The notes under the pieces are model-generated. The model was given only the letters and a program-made list of their open reading frames with translations, was not told the origin of the DNA and ran no database searches. A program made the position numbers and the translations under genes. This document shows positions 33,389 through 42,350 of a DNA stretch of 64,000 nucleotides, piece by piece; within the stretch, counting starts at the first letter, position 1, and each line of letters opens with the position of its first letter. This stretch comes from DAOUJI01 sp965237875 (GTDB taxonomy: Bacteria > Chloroflexota > Dehalococcoidia > Lucifugimonadales > JAGWBF01), in the NCBI GenBank assembly GCA_965237875.1, contig CBDEGP010000001.1, forward strand, positions 930,001 to 994,000. The letters are read 5' to 3'.

Positions 33389-34261
33389 GCCCGCGTTCAG
33401 GTAGTCCAGAAGCTCCCTGGTTACCTCGTCGGCCGCCTCCGTCTGGAGGAAGTGGCCGTAGTCCCCCAGATATTTTCCGGCTGCGTTGGGGAAATGCTTC
33501 TTCCACGCGTCCAGGGGCGCGGCCCCGACGCGCTGGGCGGACCGCTCCCGGCGTGAGCCCCACAGGTACAGCAGAGGGGTCGCGACAGTCCTGTCTGCGT
33601 CGGCTTGCCAGTCGGGCGGGTCCTCGTCGGCGGAGGCCCTGTAGTAATTGAACCCTCCCCTCAAGGCCCCCGGCTGGGAGTATGCGGTGACGTAGTGGGC
33701 CACGTCCTCATCGGCGAAGGCGTGCTTGTTCACCGACCAGTCCCGGTAGAAGTGGCGCAGATACGCCTCTACGTTGCCCGCCACGAGGGCCTCGGGCAGG
33801 TCGGGCTGCTGGTGGAAGTAGGAGTGCCACACGGACCTGATTTGTTCGGGAGGCTGAGGCGCCATGCGTTCCATGGGCGGCGCCCCGTCCAGAAGGACCA
33901 GTTTCTCTATGAAGTCCTCGTGGTCCAGCACGAACCTGAAGGACACCCGGACTCCGATGTCGTGGCCCACCAGCTGTATGCTGTCGTGTCCGAGGGCCCT
34001 GGCCAATTCGTACATGTCCGAGGCCGACTGGCGCGTCGAATATCCTGTTATGGGTTTATCGGAGTAACCAAAGCCCCTCATGTCGGGAACGATCACCTCG
34101 AACTTTTCCGCCAAGGCCGGAATCTGACGCCTCCAGCTGTACCAGAACTCTGGCCATCCGTGTATGAGCATCACGGGTTTGCCGGCGCCGTGGTGAACGT
34201 AGTGGATGTTTATTCCGTTGACCCTTGCGGTCTTGTGGTTCCACTGGATGGTCATGATCAA
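33386..34261 (-). CDS. alpha/beta hydrolase, epoxide hydrolase/haloacid-dehalogenase-like
   Basis: The 291-residue protein has the epoxide-hydrolase-type oxyanion motif MLIHGWPEFWYSW, PDMRGFGYSDKP, the nucleophile elbow LVGHDIGVRVSFRF (Asp nucleophile), a cap region, LYLWGSRRE, and the catalytic His in GDYGHFLQTE. An Asp rather than Ser at the elbow fits epoxide hydrolases and fluoroacetate/haloalkane dehalogenases. It faces away from the ADH gene, with 180 bases between. Its stop codon TAG is formed by the TA target site of the MITE-like element and the element's terminal base. Confidence 0.88.
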   Translation of the reverse strand: MIMTIQWNHKTARVNGINIHYVHHGAGKPVMLIHGWPEFWYSWRRQIPALAEKFEVIVPDMRGFGYSDKPITGYSTRQSASDMYELARALGHDSIQLVGHDIGVRVSFRFVLDHEDFIEKLVLLDGAPPMERMAPQPPEQIRSVWHSYFHQQPDLPEALVAGNVEAYLRHFYRDWSVNKHAFADEDVAHYVTAYSQPGALRGGFNYYRASADEDPPDWQADADRTVATPLLYLWGSRRERSAQRVGAAPLDAWKKHFPNAAGKYLGDYGHFLQTEAADEVTRELLDYLNAG

Positions 34262-34441
34262 CCCTCCCCTTGCGGTGAAAGCCCCTTACGGTGAAAGCAA
34301 TGCGGCGTAGGACGACGGGAGTGTATGCCACGGCATGGGAGGCGTCAATCCGAGTGGCTGCGGACTCCTTGTCTGCCCCCAGCGCCTGTGTTAGTCTCTA
34401 CCCGGCCTTGGCCCATACTTGCGGATAAGGATAGCGTCAGC

Positions 34442-35422
34442 ATGAAGGCTGCCCAGCTTGTGGGACCTAAGCGTTTCGAGTTCAAGGACGTGGAGACGCC
34501 GCCCGTCCAGGACGGTGAGTGCCTGATAAAAATCCAGCGCGTCTCTATATGCGGAAGCGACATCCGGAGGGCCTATGGCCCCATACACCCTGAAGAGAGC
34601 TATCCTTTCGGCCTGGGCGAACCCTGCCACGAGGCGGCGGGCGTCGTAGTGGAGAGCCGTAATGACCGGTTCCGTGAAGGGCAACGGGTCATAGCGCTGC
34701 CCGATCGTTCCCTCAGTGGAGGCTTGGTGGAGTATCTCACTTCCCCGGCCAGCGAGATGGTGGCCTTGCCGGACTACGGAGACCTCTCGGAGTGGGTGAT
34801 GTGCCAGCCGTCGGGCACCGTCCTCTACGCCTGCAAGCAGATGGGCGCCATCCTGGGCAAGACCGTCGCCATATTCGGGCAGGGCGCCATCGGGCTGTCT
34901 TTCACCATGCTGACGTCCAAACTGGGGGCGCAGAAAGTCATCGGAGTGGACCCCCTGGACTACCGCTTGGAGTACTCGGGCCGCTTTGGCGCCACCCATA
35001 CAGTCAATCCCGACAGGGAAGACCTGGCGGCCGCAATCGCCGAGCTTACGGACGGCAAGGGGGCGGACATCACGGTGGAAGCCGCGGGATTTCCGGACTC
35101 CTTGGACTCGTCCCTGCGTTACGTCGCTCAGTACGGCCTTGTGATCATGTTCGGCATACAATCAGAGCCAATCGTGCCTGTGGACACCCAACTCCTGACC
35201 CAGAACCAGCCCACGTTAATCCCCACGACGGCCGCCCGGGGCGGGAAATCTCCGCCCAACATAGCGGACATAGTCGCTCTGCGTGACCAGGGATGGGTGG
35301 ACCCGGGCCAGATGGTCACCCACCGTATGGAGTTCACGCCGGAAGACGTGAACCGCGCCTACAAGATGTATGAGGACTACGAAGACCGGGTGATTAAGGC
35401 GGTCCTGCGGGTGGCCGACTAG
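34442..35422 (+). CDS. medium-chain zinc-type alcohol dehydrogenase family protein
   Basis: The 326-residue MDR protein has the GroES-like N-terminal part (SICGSDIRRAYGP with catalytic-Zn Cys, GLGEPCHEAAGVVV). The Rossmann domain shows KTVAIFGQGAIGLSFTMLTSKLGAQKVIGVDPLDYRLEYSGRFGATHTVNP and ELTDGKGADITVEAAG. The four-Cys structural zinc lobe is absent, shown by the direct run VIALPDRSLSGGLVEYL. The start at 34442 matches the family N-terminus (MKAAQLVGPKRFEFKDVE). It opens a run of co-directional genes to 38720 and could oxidise an alcohol intermediate in their pathway. Confidence 0.9.
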   Translation: MKAAQLVGPKRFEFKDVETPPVQDGECLIKIQRVSICGSDIRRAYGPIHPEESYPFGLGEPCHEAAGVVVESRNDRFREGQRVIALPDRSLSGGLVEYLTSPASEMVALPDYGDLSEWVMCQPSGTVLYACKQMGAILGKTVAIFGQGAIGLSFTMLTSKLGAQKVIGVDPLDYRLEYSGRFGATHTVNPDREDLAAAIAELTDGKGADITVEAAGFPDSLDSSLRYVAQYGLVIMFGIQSEPIVPVDTQLLTQNQPTLIPTTAARGGKSPPNIADIVALRDQGWVDPGQMVTHRMEFTPEDVNRAYKMYEDYEDRVIKAVLRVAD

Positions 35423-35549
35423 CGCCTTCCGACGGCCTTGGTCTCCTTCGTCCGGTTCTGAAGTCTAGGCGCCGCCAAAGGCGCCTTTCAACCAGGCAAG
35501 CTTCCCGATTTGAGCATTCAAGGCAACCGGAATATAAAGGAGGCATGTG

Positions 35550-35858
35550 ATGACAACTGCAAGGTCTGCTCTGGAGGAAATCACCCCGAAGCTATGGGCT
35601 GTCGCCCAAGAGGTGCTGTTTGGAGACGTCTGGGAGCGGCCTATCCTGGATGCGCGAGACAGGGCGCTGATCACCGTATCCGCTTTGATGGCCCTCTACC
35701 GCACGGACCAGCTGCGGGGCCACATACGTCGGGCCCTTGGGAGCGGCGTGACCCAAGAAGAGATCAGCGAGCTGATAACTCACGTGGCGTTCTACGCAGG
35801 CTTCCCAACCGGGGCCAACGCCGCAGTCGTGGCCAAAGAGGTGTTCGCCGAGTCCTAG
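35550..35858 (+). CDS. carboxymuconolactone-decarboxylase-family protein, copy 1
   Basis: The 102-residue all-helical protein matches the CMD family (AhpD-like fold). It has VLFGDVWERPILDARDRALITVSALMALYRTDQLRGHIRRALGSGVTQEEISELITHVAFYAGFP. The family Glu-Arg-His positions are present, but there is no CxxC, so it is of the decarboxylase rather than the AhpD peroxidase kind. True members decarboxylate gamma-carboxymuconolactone in protocatechuate breakdown; many relatives have unknown substrates. The start follows AAAGGAGG with six bases between. A close paralogue is encoded 165 bases downstream. Confidence 0.9.
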   Translation: MTTARSALEEITPKLWAVAQEVLFGDVWERPILDARDRALITVSALMALYRTDQLRGHIRRALGSGVTQEEISELITHVAFYAGFPTGANAAVVAKEVFAES

Positions 35859-35940
35859 AGGCCGCTCCTTCGGCTGACCGTAAGCTCTCCCCATCGTGGT
35901 CTGTCCCGCCTCGGCTCCCACGAGTCCCTCCGCCAATGGG

Positions 35941-35988
35941 CCCTTTGGAACCCCAAAGGGGGCAGAGGATGGGAAGCCGGGGTATAAT
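35941..35988 (+). promoter_or_regulatory. hairpin and -10 box between the two CMD genes
   Basis: CCCTTTGG (35941-35948) and CCAAAGGG (35953-35960) form a perfect 8-bp hairpin. A perfect TATAAT follows at 35983-35988, 36 bases before the second CMD start. No good -35 is seen at the right distance. The hairpin could be an operator or a weak terminator ahead of a second promoter. Confidence 0.45.
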
Positions 35989-36023
35989 AGGGCGGCGTTA
36001 TTCGACCAAATGGAGGAGGAGCT

Positions 36024-36332
36024 ATGACTACGCCGCGTGAGGTTATCCGGCAGGTGGCCCCCAAGCTGGCCCAACTCAATGAAGAGGTCCTCTTTGGGGA
36101 CGTATGGGAACGCTCAGAGCTTTCCAAGAGGGACAGGAGCCTCATCACCATAGCGTCCCTCATTTCACAGTACCGCATCGGGCAGCTTCCCGGCCACATT
36201 CAACGGGCGCTGGACAACGGCTTGACCAAAGAGGAGATTGGGGAAGTCATCACCCACATGGCTTTCTATTCCGGATGGCCCACTGCGGCTCAGGCGTCAA
36301 GGATCGCTTTGGACGTCTTTGAACAGAACTAG
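36024..36332 (+). CDS. carboxymuconolactone-decarboxylase-family protein, copy 2
   Basis: The 102-residue protein has the same length as the preceding gene product and shares EVLFGDVWER, KRDRSLITIASLISQYR (compare ARDRALITVSALMALYR), GHIQRAL, LTKEEIGEVITHMAFYSGWPT. The two are clear tandem paralogues. No CxxC is present. The pair may form a hetero-oligomer or act on two related lactones. It is preceded by GGAGGAG and followed after 33 bases by the BKACE gene, so they probably share a transcript. Confidence 0.9.
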   Translation: MTTPREVIRQVAPKLAQLNEEVLFGDVWERSELSKRDRSLITIASLISQYRIGQLPGHIQRALDNGLTKEEIGEVITHMAFYSGWPTAAQASRIALDVFEQN

Positions 36333-36365
36333 CCCTCCGTCAGGGGTCCGAGAGAGGAGGCCTCA

Positions 36366-37250
36366 ATGGATGCCATAATCATCAAGGCTTGCCTGAACGG
36401 CAACAGGGGCAGGGAGGACAACCCCAACGTCCCTTGGACTCCCCAGGAGGTCGCCGATGAGGCCGTGCGGTGTTACAACGTCGGCGCATCCATAGTGCAC
36501 ATGCACGCCCGCCATCCCGACGGCAGGGTCAGCTACGACACGCAATGGTACGCCGAGGCTGACCGCCTCATCAGGGAGAGGTGCGACCTGGCGCTGAACC
36601 ACACCACGGCCAGGGCCTGGGAAGAACCCGTCGAATCGGTGGTCCGCTACTTGTCGGACACCCCCCAGCCCGTGGAAATGGTTTCGCTGAACTTGGGCTA
36701 TAACGTGTCCTGGCCCATGAACGCCTCGACGGAGAAGCGGGAGACCCGCATATCGCCCAACAGCTACGAGGACATCGTTGCCACGCTGGACGCATGTTAC
36801 GCCCGCGGCACCATGCCCGAGCCGGCGGTGCAGGACGCGGGCCACCTGAACAATGCGTTCACGCTGATGAAAGACGGCGCAATAAGAAAGACTCACTACT
36901 TCCTGGTGGAGCCGTCGGGAAACTGGGGAGGGGCCAGGCAGGGGATGCCCTCCACTCCCCACAACTACTATTTCATGACCGACCGGATAAGAGAGCATTA
37001 CCCTGACGCCATCTGGATAACCCACAGCAGCGGCCTGCTCACCTTCGAGATCGTTGGAATCGCCATAGCGACGGGCGCCCACGTTAGGGTGGGTTTTGAA
37101 GACAGCCCCTGGCTCCCCAACAATCTCCAACCCAAGTCCAGCGCCGACCATGTTGAATGGGCCGTGACCTTGGCCCGGATGCATGGTCGGGAGCCGACGA
37201 CTCCCGCTCAGGCACGGGAGATTCTGGGACTCATTCCCAAACCGGAATAG
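36366..37250 (+). CDS. beta-keto acid cleavage enzyme (BKACE, DUF849)
   Basis: The 294-residue TIM barrel matches BKACE/Kce: IIIKACLNGNRGR, ASIVHMHARHPDGRVSYD with zinc ligands H45 and H47, LNHTTA, SLNLGYNV, LVEPSGNWGG, WITHSSG and HVRVGFEDSPWLPNN. These enzymes condense a beta-keto acid with acetyl-CoA to give acetoacetate and a new acyl-CoA. Known cases act in lysine fermentation and carnitine breakdown; the substrate varies with the pocket. It lies between CMD copy 2 and the lactonase-like gene in the same direction. Confidence 0.92.
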   Translation: MDAIIIKACLNGNRGREDNPNVPWTPQEVADEAVRCYNVGASIVHMHARHPDGRVSYDTQWYAEADRLIRERCDLALNHTTARAWEEPVESVVRYLSDTPQPVEMVSLNLGYNVSWPMNASTEKRETRISPNSYEDIVATLDACYARGTMPEPAVQDAGHLNNAFTLMKDGAIRKTHYFLVEPSGNWGGARQGMPSTPHNYYFMTDRIREHYPDAIWITHSSGLLTFEIVGIAIATGAHVRVGFEDSPWLPNNLQPKSSADHVEWAVTLARMHGREPTTPAQAREILGLIPKPE

Positions 37251-37288
37251 CCCAAACCGACATAGCCGCCGCCCGACAGGAGGAATTC

Positions 37289-38245
37289 ATGCCACCGACA
37301 GTCAACTCTGTGACAGGCCCCCTCGACGTCTCGGACTTGGGGTTCACCCTCAGCCATGAGCATGTGTGCATCAGCGGCGGGGGTCTCAGGCATACGTATC
37401 CCGAGCTGATCGACCGCCAGGCCATTCTGGACCAGGTGTCCCAGGCCCTTATAGAGGCCTATGACGAGGGGCTCAGGAGCATCATAGATGTGACCACCAT
37501 CGACCTTGGCCGGGACGTGGAACTGATGCGCGAGGTGTCCCAACGCAGCGGGGTCAACATCATTCCGGCCACGGGAAACCACATGGGCATACCCGTGTCC
37601 TTTGGCACGGCGACTCCCGACCTGATAGCTTCCGTGTACATACGGGAGGTGGAAGAGGGCATCGAGGGCACGGGCATCAAAGCGGGCGTAATCAAGGTGG
37701 CCAGCGACAGGGGAGGGGTGACGGAGCTTCAAGAGACGGTGCTGAGGGCGGCGGCCAGGACGTCGAAGGCCACGGGGACTCGAATATCCACCCACACCTG
37801 GTCCCCCGACCGGGTGGGCGAGCAGCAGGTGCGCATCCTCGACGAAGAGGGCGTGGACCTGGACGCGGTCTACATAGGCCACAGCAACGACGACACGGAC
37901 ATGGACTATCTGCTGGGATTGCTCCGTAAGGGAGTGTGGATTGGGCTGGACCGGTACCCGGGAGGACGCGTTCCGGGGACTCCCGACTGGGAGGGGCGCA
38001 CTCAGTTGGCGGTCCAACTTGTCGAGGCCGGATACGCCCACAGGATCATGCTTGGCCATGACTACGTTCCCCCGTCCAACTGGCTGAGCAAGGAGATCAG
38101 GGACGACCGCCACCGGTTGAACCCCGACGCCTTCAACTTCATATCCCGAAAAGTCCTGCCCAGGCTCAAAGAGCTTGGGGCCAGCGACGACGACATCGAT
38201 CGGATCATGGTTGACAATCCCCGCCGATTTTTCGCAGGAGAATAA
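37289..38245 (+). CDS. phosphotriesterase-family (amidohydrolase) lactonase-like protein
   Basis: The 318-residue protein has the full phosphotriesterase metal set. It shows LSHEHV (H23, H25), GVIKVAS with the carboxylated Lys at K136, STHTW (H169), IGHSND (H198) and LGHDYV (D258). The C-terminal DNPRRFFAG motif of the family is present. Most members are lactonases rather than phosphotriesterases. The ATG at 37289 follows CAGGAGG; the open frame upstream overlaps the BKACE gene. Position next to BKACE and CMD-like genes suggests lactone opening in one catabolic route. Confidence 0.92.
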   Translation: MPPTVNSVTGPLDVSDLGFTLSHEHVCISGGGLRHTYPELIDRQAILDQVSQALIEAYDEGLRSIIDVTTIDLGRDVELMREVSQRSGVNIIPATGNHMGIPVSFGTATPDLIASVYIREVEEGIEGTGIKAGVIKVASDRGGVTELQETVLRAAARTSKATGTRISTHTWSPDRVGEQQVRILDEEGVDLDAVYIGHSNDDTDMDYLLGLLRKGVWIGLDRYPGGRVPGTPDWEGRTQLAVQLVEAGYAHRIMLGHDYVPPSNWLSKEIRDDRHRLNPDAFNFISRKVLPRLKELGASDDDIDRIMVDNPRRFFAGE

Positions 38246-38300
38246 TAACGGGCGCCGGTTTGTGGTATCTTAACCGTGGAGAAAGCACAGGAGGGACGGA

Positions 38301-38720
38301 ATGGCCAAGATTAAGCACATCGCAATATCGACCCAGGACCCGGACGCATCGTGCAGGTTCTACACCGAAACACTGGGGCTGAAGGTGGTCGGAGAGGTTA
38401 ACAGCGCCAACGCCACCGGGTTCTTCGTCAGCGACGGCACGGTCAACATAGCGTTGCTCAAGTTCAACAACGATCAGGCGGCGGGTTCGGAAAAGGGCAA
38501 GGAATACAGCGGCCTCCACCACATAGGAGTCCACGTGGAAGACGCGGGCGAAATGTCCGACAAGATGGACGCCGTGGGCATCAAACCCAGGGACGACATT
38601 AACGCAGCCCTCTCCATGGGAGCAGAAGCGGGCGCCAGGGACAGGCACGAGTTCAAATTCGCCGGCCCCGACAGCGTGACCATCGACATCTCCGAGAGGG
38701 GTTGGCCGGGCACCGACTAA
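38301..38720 (+). CDS. VOC-family (glyoxalase/dioxygenase-like) protein
   Basis: The 139-residue protein has two vicinal-oxygen-chelate repeats. It shows IKHIAISTQDPDASCRFYTETLGLKVVGE (metal His near residue 5), then LHHIGVHVEDAGEMSDKMDAVGI, and ends HEFKFAGPDSVTIDISERGW with the metal Glu/Asp region. Members include glyoxalase I, methylmalonyl-CoA epimerase and ring-cleaving dioxygenases. Short single-pair proteins like this form dimers. It is the last gene of the catabolic-looking run and has its own GGAGGG site. Confidence 0.85.
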   Translation: MAKIKHIAISTQDPDASCRFYTETLGLKVVGEVNSANATGFFVSDGTVNIALLKFNNDQAAGSEKGKEYSGLHHIGVHVEDAGEMSDKMDAVGIKPRDDINAALSMGAEAGARDRHEFKFAGPDSVTIDISERGWPGTD

Positions 38721-39126
38721 TCTATCGCCTCTAACTCTCCAAGGAACCTAGACTACCCCGGGCCGTGGGCGTCAACGGAAGGGCTTTGTGCATTCCGTAG
38801 GCGTCCATAACCCGGGGTGCGTCATGCCCGGCTACGTGACGCCTGCATTTTGTGGCAGCCTCTGTCTACGGCCCTTCCTCCGTCGCTCCGGCGGAGGCCG
38901 GAGCCCAGGGACCTTGCAACAAGAAAAAAATGATGTCTTATGGTTTCCGGCGAAAGCCGGAAAGACAGGTTTGAGACAGCGTCGCCGATATTCATAGAAT
39001 CGCCCATGCTGGCGGCAGGCGTGCACAGTGCCATCAGGCCCTTGTCCGGCGGCTCATGGCGGGTTCTATACTTACGCCCTATTTCCTGGCCCCGCCTCTG
39101 GGGCGACTGGCCGGGAGTGAGCCGCT
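38721..39126. other. non-coding gap with inverted repeat copies
   Basis: These 406 bases contain no supported gene. Two short copies of the dispersed palindromic repeat lie in opposite orientation at 38879-38908 and 38941-38970. The last 30 bases before the polymerase gene have no strong binding site. Confidence 0.6.
38879..38970. repeat. dispersed palindromic repeat, short inverted pair
   Basis: CTCCGGCGGAGGCCGGAG and TTTCCGGCGAAAGCCGGAAA are each small hairpins. The second, extended by AGACAGGTT, matches the start of the repeats at 12481 and 58437, and the first is the same unit reversed. Confidence 0.65.
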
Positions 39127-42100
39127 GTGAAATACGCAGAACTCCATTGCCATAGCAACTACTCCTTCCACGAAGGCGCCTCGTCTCTGGAGGAGCTGCT
39201 CATGCGGGCCAAAGAGCTGGGCTACGGCGCCCTGGCCCTGACGGACCATGACAACCTGAGCGGCGCCATGGAGTTCGCCAGGCTTGCCAACAGCCTGGGC
39301 ATACAGCCCATAACAGGCGCGGAGATAACCCTTACCGACGGTTCACACCTGACCCTGTTGGCCCGTGACAGGGCCGGATACCGGAACATCTGCCGCCTTC
39401 TCACCTTTTCGAGAATCAAAGACCGGCGTGATCCCCAATTGGACCCCGAGCTTCTTTCCCACCATGCCGAAGGGGTTATTCTGCTGACGGGCTGTCCCAA
39501 GGGAAGGGTCCCTTCTCTTCTGTCTGAGGGCCTGTCTGGGGGAAAGTGGAGGGAAGCCGAGGAGGAGGCGCAAAAATACCTGGACTGGTTCGGCGCCGAG
39601 AACGTCTTCATGGAGTTGCAGCAGAACCTGGTGCAGGGTGACACGCTGCGCTGCCGGCGGCTGTGTGCAATGGCCCGTAAGCTGGGCGTCGGAGTGGCGG
39701 CCACGAACAACGTCCACTACCATGCGCCCGAACGGAGCCGACTCCAGGATGCGCTGGTGGCCGTCAGGCACAACCGGACGCTGGAAGAGACCCACCGAGA
39801 ACGGCGGCCCAACGCCAACTTCCACCTGAAGTCTCACCGGGAGATGGCCAAGCTCTTCAGGGAGGCGCCGGAGGCCCTGGAGAATACGCTGGTCATCGCT
39901 GAGCGGTGCTCCGGATTCAATCTGGAGAATAACCTGGGCTACCGGTTCCCCGACCACCCTGTGCCCAAGGGCCATACGCCTCTCACCTACCTGAAGGAAC
40001 TCTGTTATGAGGCGGCGGTGCGCCGGTATGGCGAGATTTCGTCCAAGGTGAGGGAACGTTTGAATGAGGAGCTTCGGCTGATCGAGAAGCACGGCCTGGC
40101 CGGCTTCTTCCTCATCTACTACGACATCATAAACATGGCCCGGGAGGTGATGATAGACCTGGGCCTGGTGGACCGTGAAACGCCTCTTGAGGAGCGGCCC
40201 CCAGGCCGGGGCAGGGGATCGTCGGTGGCGATGCTGGTGGGCTACTTGATCGGCCTTTCCCACATTGACCCGTTGCAGTACGACCTGTCTCTGGACCGTT
40301 TCATAAACGATGAGATGGGGTCCGTACCCGACATCGACCTGGACTTTCCCAGGAACATCAGGGAGGAGCTGATACTGCAAGTGCACCGGCGTTGGGGATG
40401 GCCCTCGGCGGCCTTGACCGGCACGATAGCCACCTACCGGATGAAGGGGGCCATTCGAGACCTGGGCAAAGCCCTGGGTCTCCCTGCGGAGGACGTGGAC
40501 AAGCTGGCCAAAAGGGTGGATACGCGTCATGCCTCAGGTCTCCGTTCCGAGATGCTTCAACTGCCCGAGTTCCGCCGCAAGGTTGACGCTCCCGTATGGA
40601 AGGACCTTATAGATTTGGCGGGGCAACTGGACGGCTTCCCCAAGTACATTGGGCAGCACCCGGGAGGCATGATCATATCATCGACTCCCCTCATCGACCT
40701 GACGCCGGTGCAGCCGGGCGCGATAGACGGCCGGTACGTGTGCCAGTGGGACAAAGACAGCGTACAGGATGCGGGCTTCGTGAAGATCGACTTCCTGTCC
40801 CTGGGGGCCCTCTCCCAGATGCAGGAAGCTCTCGGAATCATCGAGGAGCGGACGGGCAGATACGAAGACCTCTCCCGCATAGATTTCGAGGACGAGGCTG
40901 TCTACCGAAGCCTCCATCAAGGCGACGCCATTGGCATATTCCAGGTGGAGTCGGCGGCCCAGATGCAGACCATCACCCGCATCAAGCCCACCAACCTGAC
41001 TGAGATGGCCTTCGAGGTGGCGGCGGTCAGACCGGGCGTGGGGGTTAACGACGGGGTCAGCCGGTTCATCGAAAGACATGCCCACAATGCGCCTTGGGAG
41101 TTCGATCATCCCCTGGAGGAGCGGGCCCTTGCCCGGACCCTGGGCGTGATCCTATTCCAAGACCAGGTGAACCAACTGGCCATAGACGTGGCGGGATTCA
41201 GCCCGAAGGAAGCGGACAACCTGCGTCGCGCGTTCGGACGCAAGAACAACGGGTCTCTCCTTCAAGACTACTGGGAGAAGTTCCGGGCGGGGGCTGCGGC
41301 CAGGGGTGTGCCCGAGGGAACGGCCCTCACCATATTCAAGAGGTTTTCGGGTCAGTATATGTTCCCCGAGTCCCACGCCTACGCCTTCGGAATAACCGCT
41401 TATCAAATGGCATGGATGAAGCATTACTACCCCCTCGAGTTCTTTGTGGCCATATTCAACCAGCAGCCCATGGGCTTCTATAACCTGGAGACTCTGAAGG
41501 AGGACGCCAAGCGCCACGGGGTTGGCGTCCTCAACCCTGACATAAATGAGAGCGGCGCCAAATGCACCATCAAGGATGAGTCCGTGCTGATGGGTTTCCT
41601 CAACGTCAAGGGGGTGGGAGAGGCCGGGGCTGAGGCCATCCTTAAAGCCCGCGGCGGCGGTCCCTTCACGAGCCTGGGGGACGCGGTGGAGCGCATCGGA
41701 CTCCCCCGTAGAGCGCTGGAGAGCCTGGTCTTAGCGGGGGCCTTCGACGGGTTAATCCGCGGGGATGAGAACGTTGACCGGAGGAGAGCGCTTTGGGAGA
41801 TTGGGCTGAGGAGCCGCCCCCACGGGCATCAATGGCCTCTGCCGCTGCCGGTGGAGCAGGACATGGAAGACCTGCCTCTTATGACCGACTGGGAGGAGAT
41901 GCTGGAGGAATACGCGGTTATGGGAGTGCATCCAAGGGGGCACATTATGGCCCACATCCGCGCCAACCTTGACTCTGAAACGCTTCCCAGCGACCGGGTG
42001 GACGCTCTCGGCGAGGGAGAGGACGTCACCGTGGCGGGACTGGTGATAAGGCGGCAGCATCCCGGCAGCTCCAAGTCTGTCTTCATCACCCTGGAAGACG

Positions 42101-42288
42101 AGTTCGGACACGTGCCCCTGGTGGTCTGGCCCAAGGTCTTCCAACGCTATCGGTTGGTCATACGGGAGCCGGCCCTGAAAGTCAAAGGAAAGGTCTCTCG
42201 CCGGAACGGGAGCATGAACGTCGTGGTGAGCAGCGTCGAGAGCATTAAAGCTCCCTACGCCCTTCCTAAATCCAGGAACTGGATGTAG
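39127..42288 (+). CDS. dnaE2: error-prone DNA polymerase III alpha subunit (DnaE2/ImuC type)
   Basis: The 1053-residue C-family polymerase starts with a PHP domain (AELHCHSNYSFHEGASS, ALTDHDNLSGAMEFARLAN). The palm carries GRGSSVAMLVGYLIGLSHIDP and the catalytic SVPDIDLDFPRNIREELI (D402, D404, D406). Then come GQHPGGMIIS, GIFQVESAAQMQTITRIKP, GRKNNGSLLQDYW, and SHAYAFGITAYQMAWMKHYYPLEFF. A helix-hairpin-helix and an OB-fold with VFITLEDEFGHVPLVVW close it. Length and motifs fit DnaE2 rather than replicative DnaE1. DnaE2 copies damaged DNA, usually with ImuA' and ImuB, which are not nearby. A radical SAM SPL-like gene follows after 62 bases. Confidence 0.9.
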   Translation: MKYAELHCHSNYSFHEGASSLEELLMRAKELGYGALALTDHDNLSGAMEFARLANSLGIQPITGAEITLTDGSHLTLLARDRAGYRNICRLLTFSRIKDRRDPQLDPELLSHHAEGVILLTGCPKGRVPSLLSEGLSGGKWREAEEEAQKYLDWFGAENVFMELQQNLVQGDTLRCRRLCAMARKLGVGVAATNNVHYHAPERSRLQDALVAVRHNRTLEETHRERRPNANFHLKSHREMAKLFREAPEALENTLVIAERCSGFNLENNLGYRFPDHPVPKGHTPLTYLKELCYEAAVRRYGEISSKVRERLNEELRLIEKHGLAGFFLIYYDIINMAREVMIDLGLVDRETPLEERPPGRGRGSSVAMLVGYLIGLSHIDPLQYDLSLDRFINDEMGSVPDIDLDFPRNIREELILQVHRRWGWPSAALTGTIATYRMKGAIRDLGKALGLPAEDVDKLAKRVDTRHASGLRSEMLQLPEFRRKVDAPVWKDLIDLAGQLDGFPKYIGQHPGGMIISSTPLIDLTPVQPGAIDGRYVCQWDKDSVQDAGFVKIDFLSLGALSQMQEALGIIEERTGRYEDLSRIDFEDEAVYRSLHQGDAIGIFQVESAAQMQTITRIKPTNLTEMAFEVAAVRPGVGVNDGVSRFIERHAHNAPWEFDHPLEERALARTLGVILFQDQVNQLAIDVAGFSPKEADNLRRAFGRKNNGSLLQDYWEKFRAGAAARGVPEGTALTIFKRFSGQYMFPESHAYAFGITAYQMAWMKHYYPLEFFVAIFNQQPMGFYNLETLKEDAKRHGVGVLNPDINESGAKCTIKDESVLMGFLNVKGVGEAGAEAILKARGGGPFTSLGDAVERIGLPRRALESLVLAGAFDGLIRGDENVDRRRALWEIGLRSRPHGHQWPLPLPVEQDMEDLPLMTDWEEMLEEYAVMGVHPRGHIMAHIRANLDSETLPSDRVDALGEGEDVTVAGLVIRRQHPGSSKSVFITLEDEFGHVPLVVWPKVFQRYRLVIREPALKVKGKVSRRNGSMNVVVSSVESIKAPYALPKSRNWM

Positions 42289-42350
42289 CCGGAGCTCCAT
42301 GCACCGCACCAGGCACAGCCAAGCGTGAATATGAGGTCGAGGAACAACCT

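Noticed and set aside
39343..40530. A 395-codon open frame on the minus strand inside the polymerase gene
   Set aside because: The plus-strand frame carries all C-family polymerase motifs, while the minus frame has shadow composition only. The same reasoning removes the antisense frames at 48500-49729, 11351-12388 and 6632-7675.
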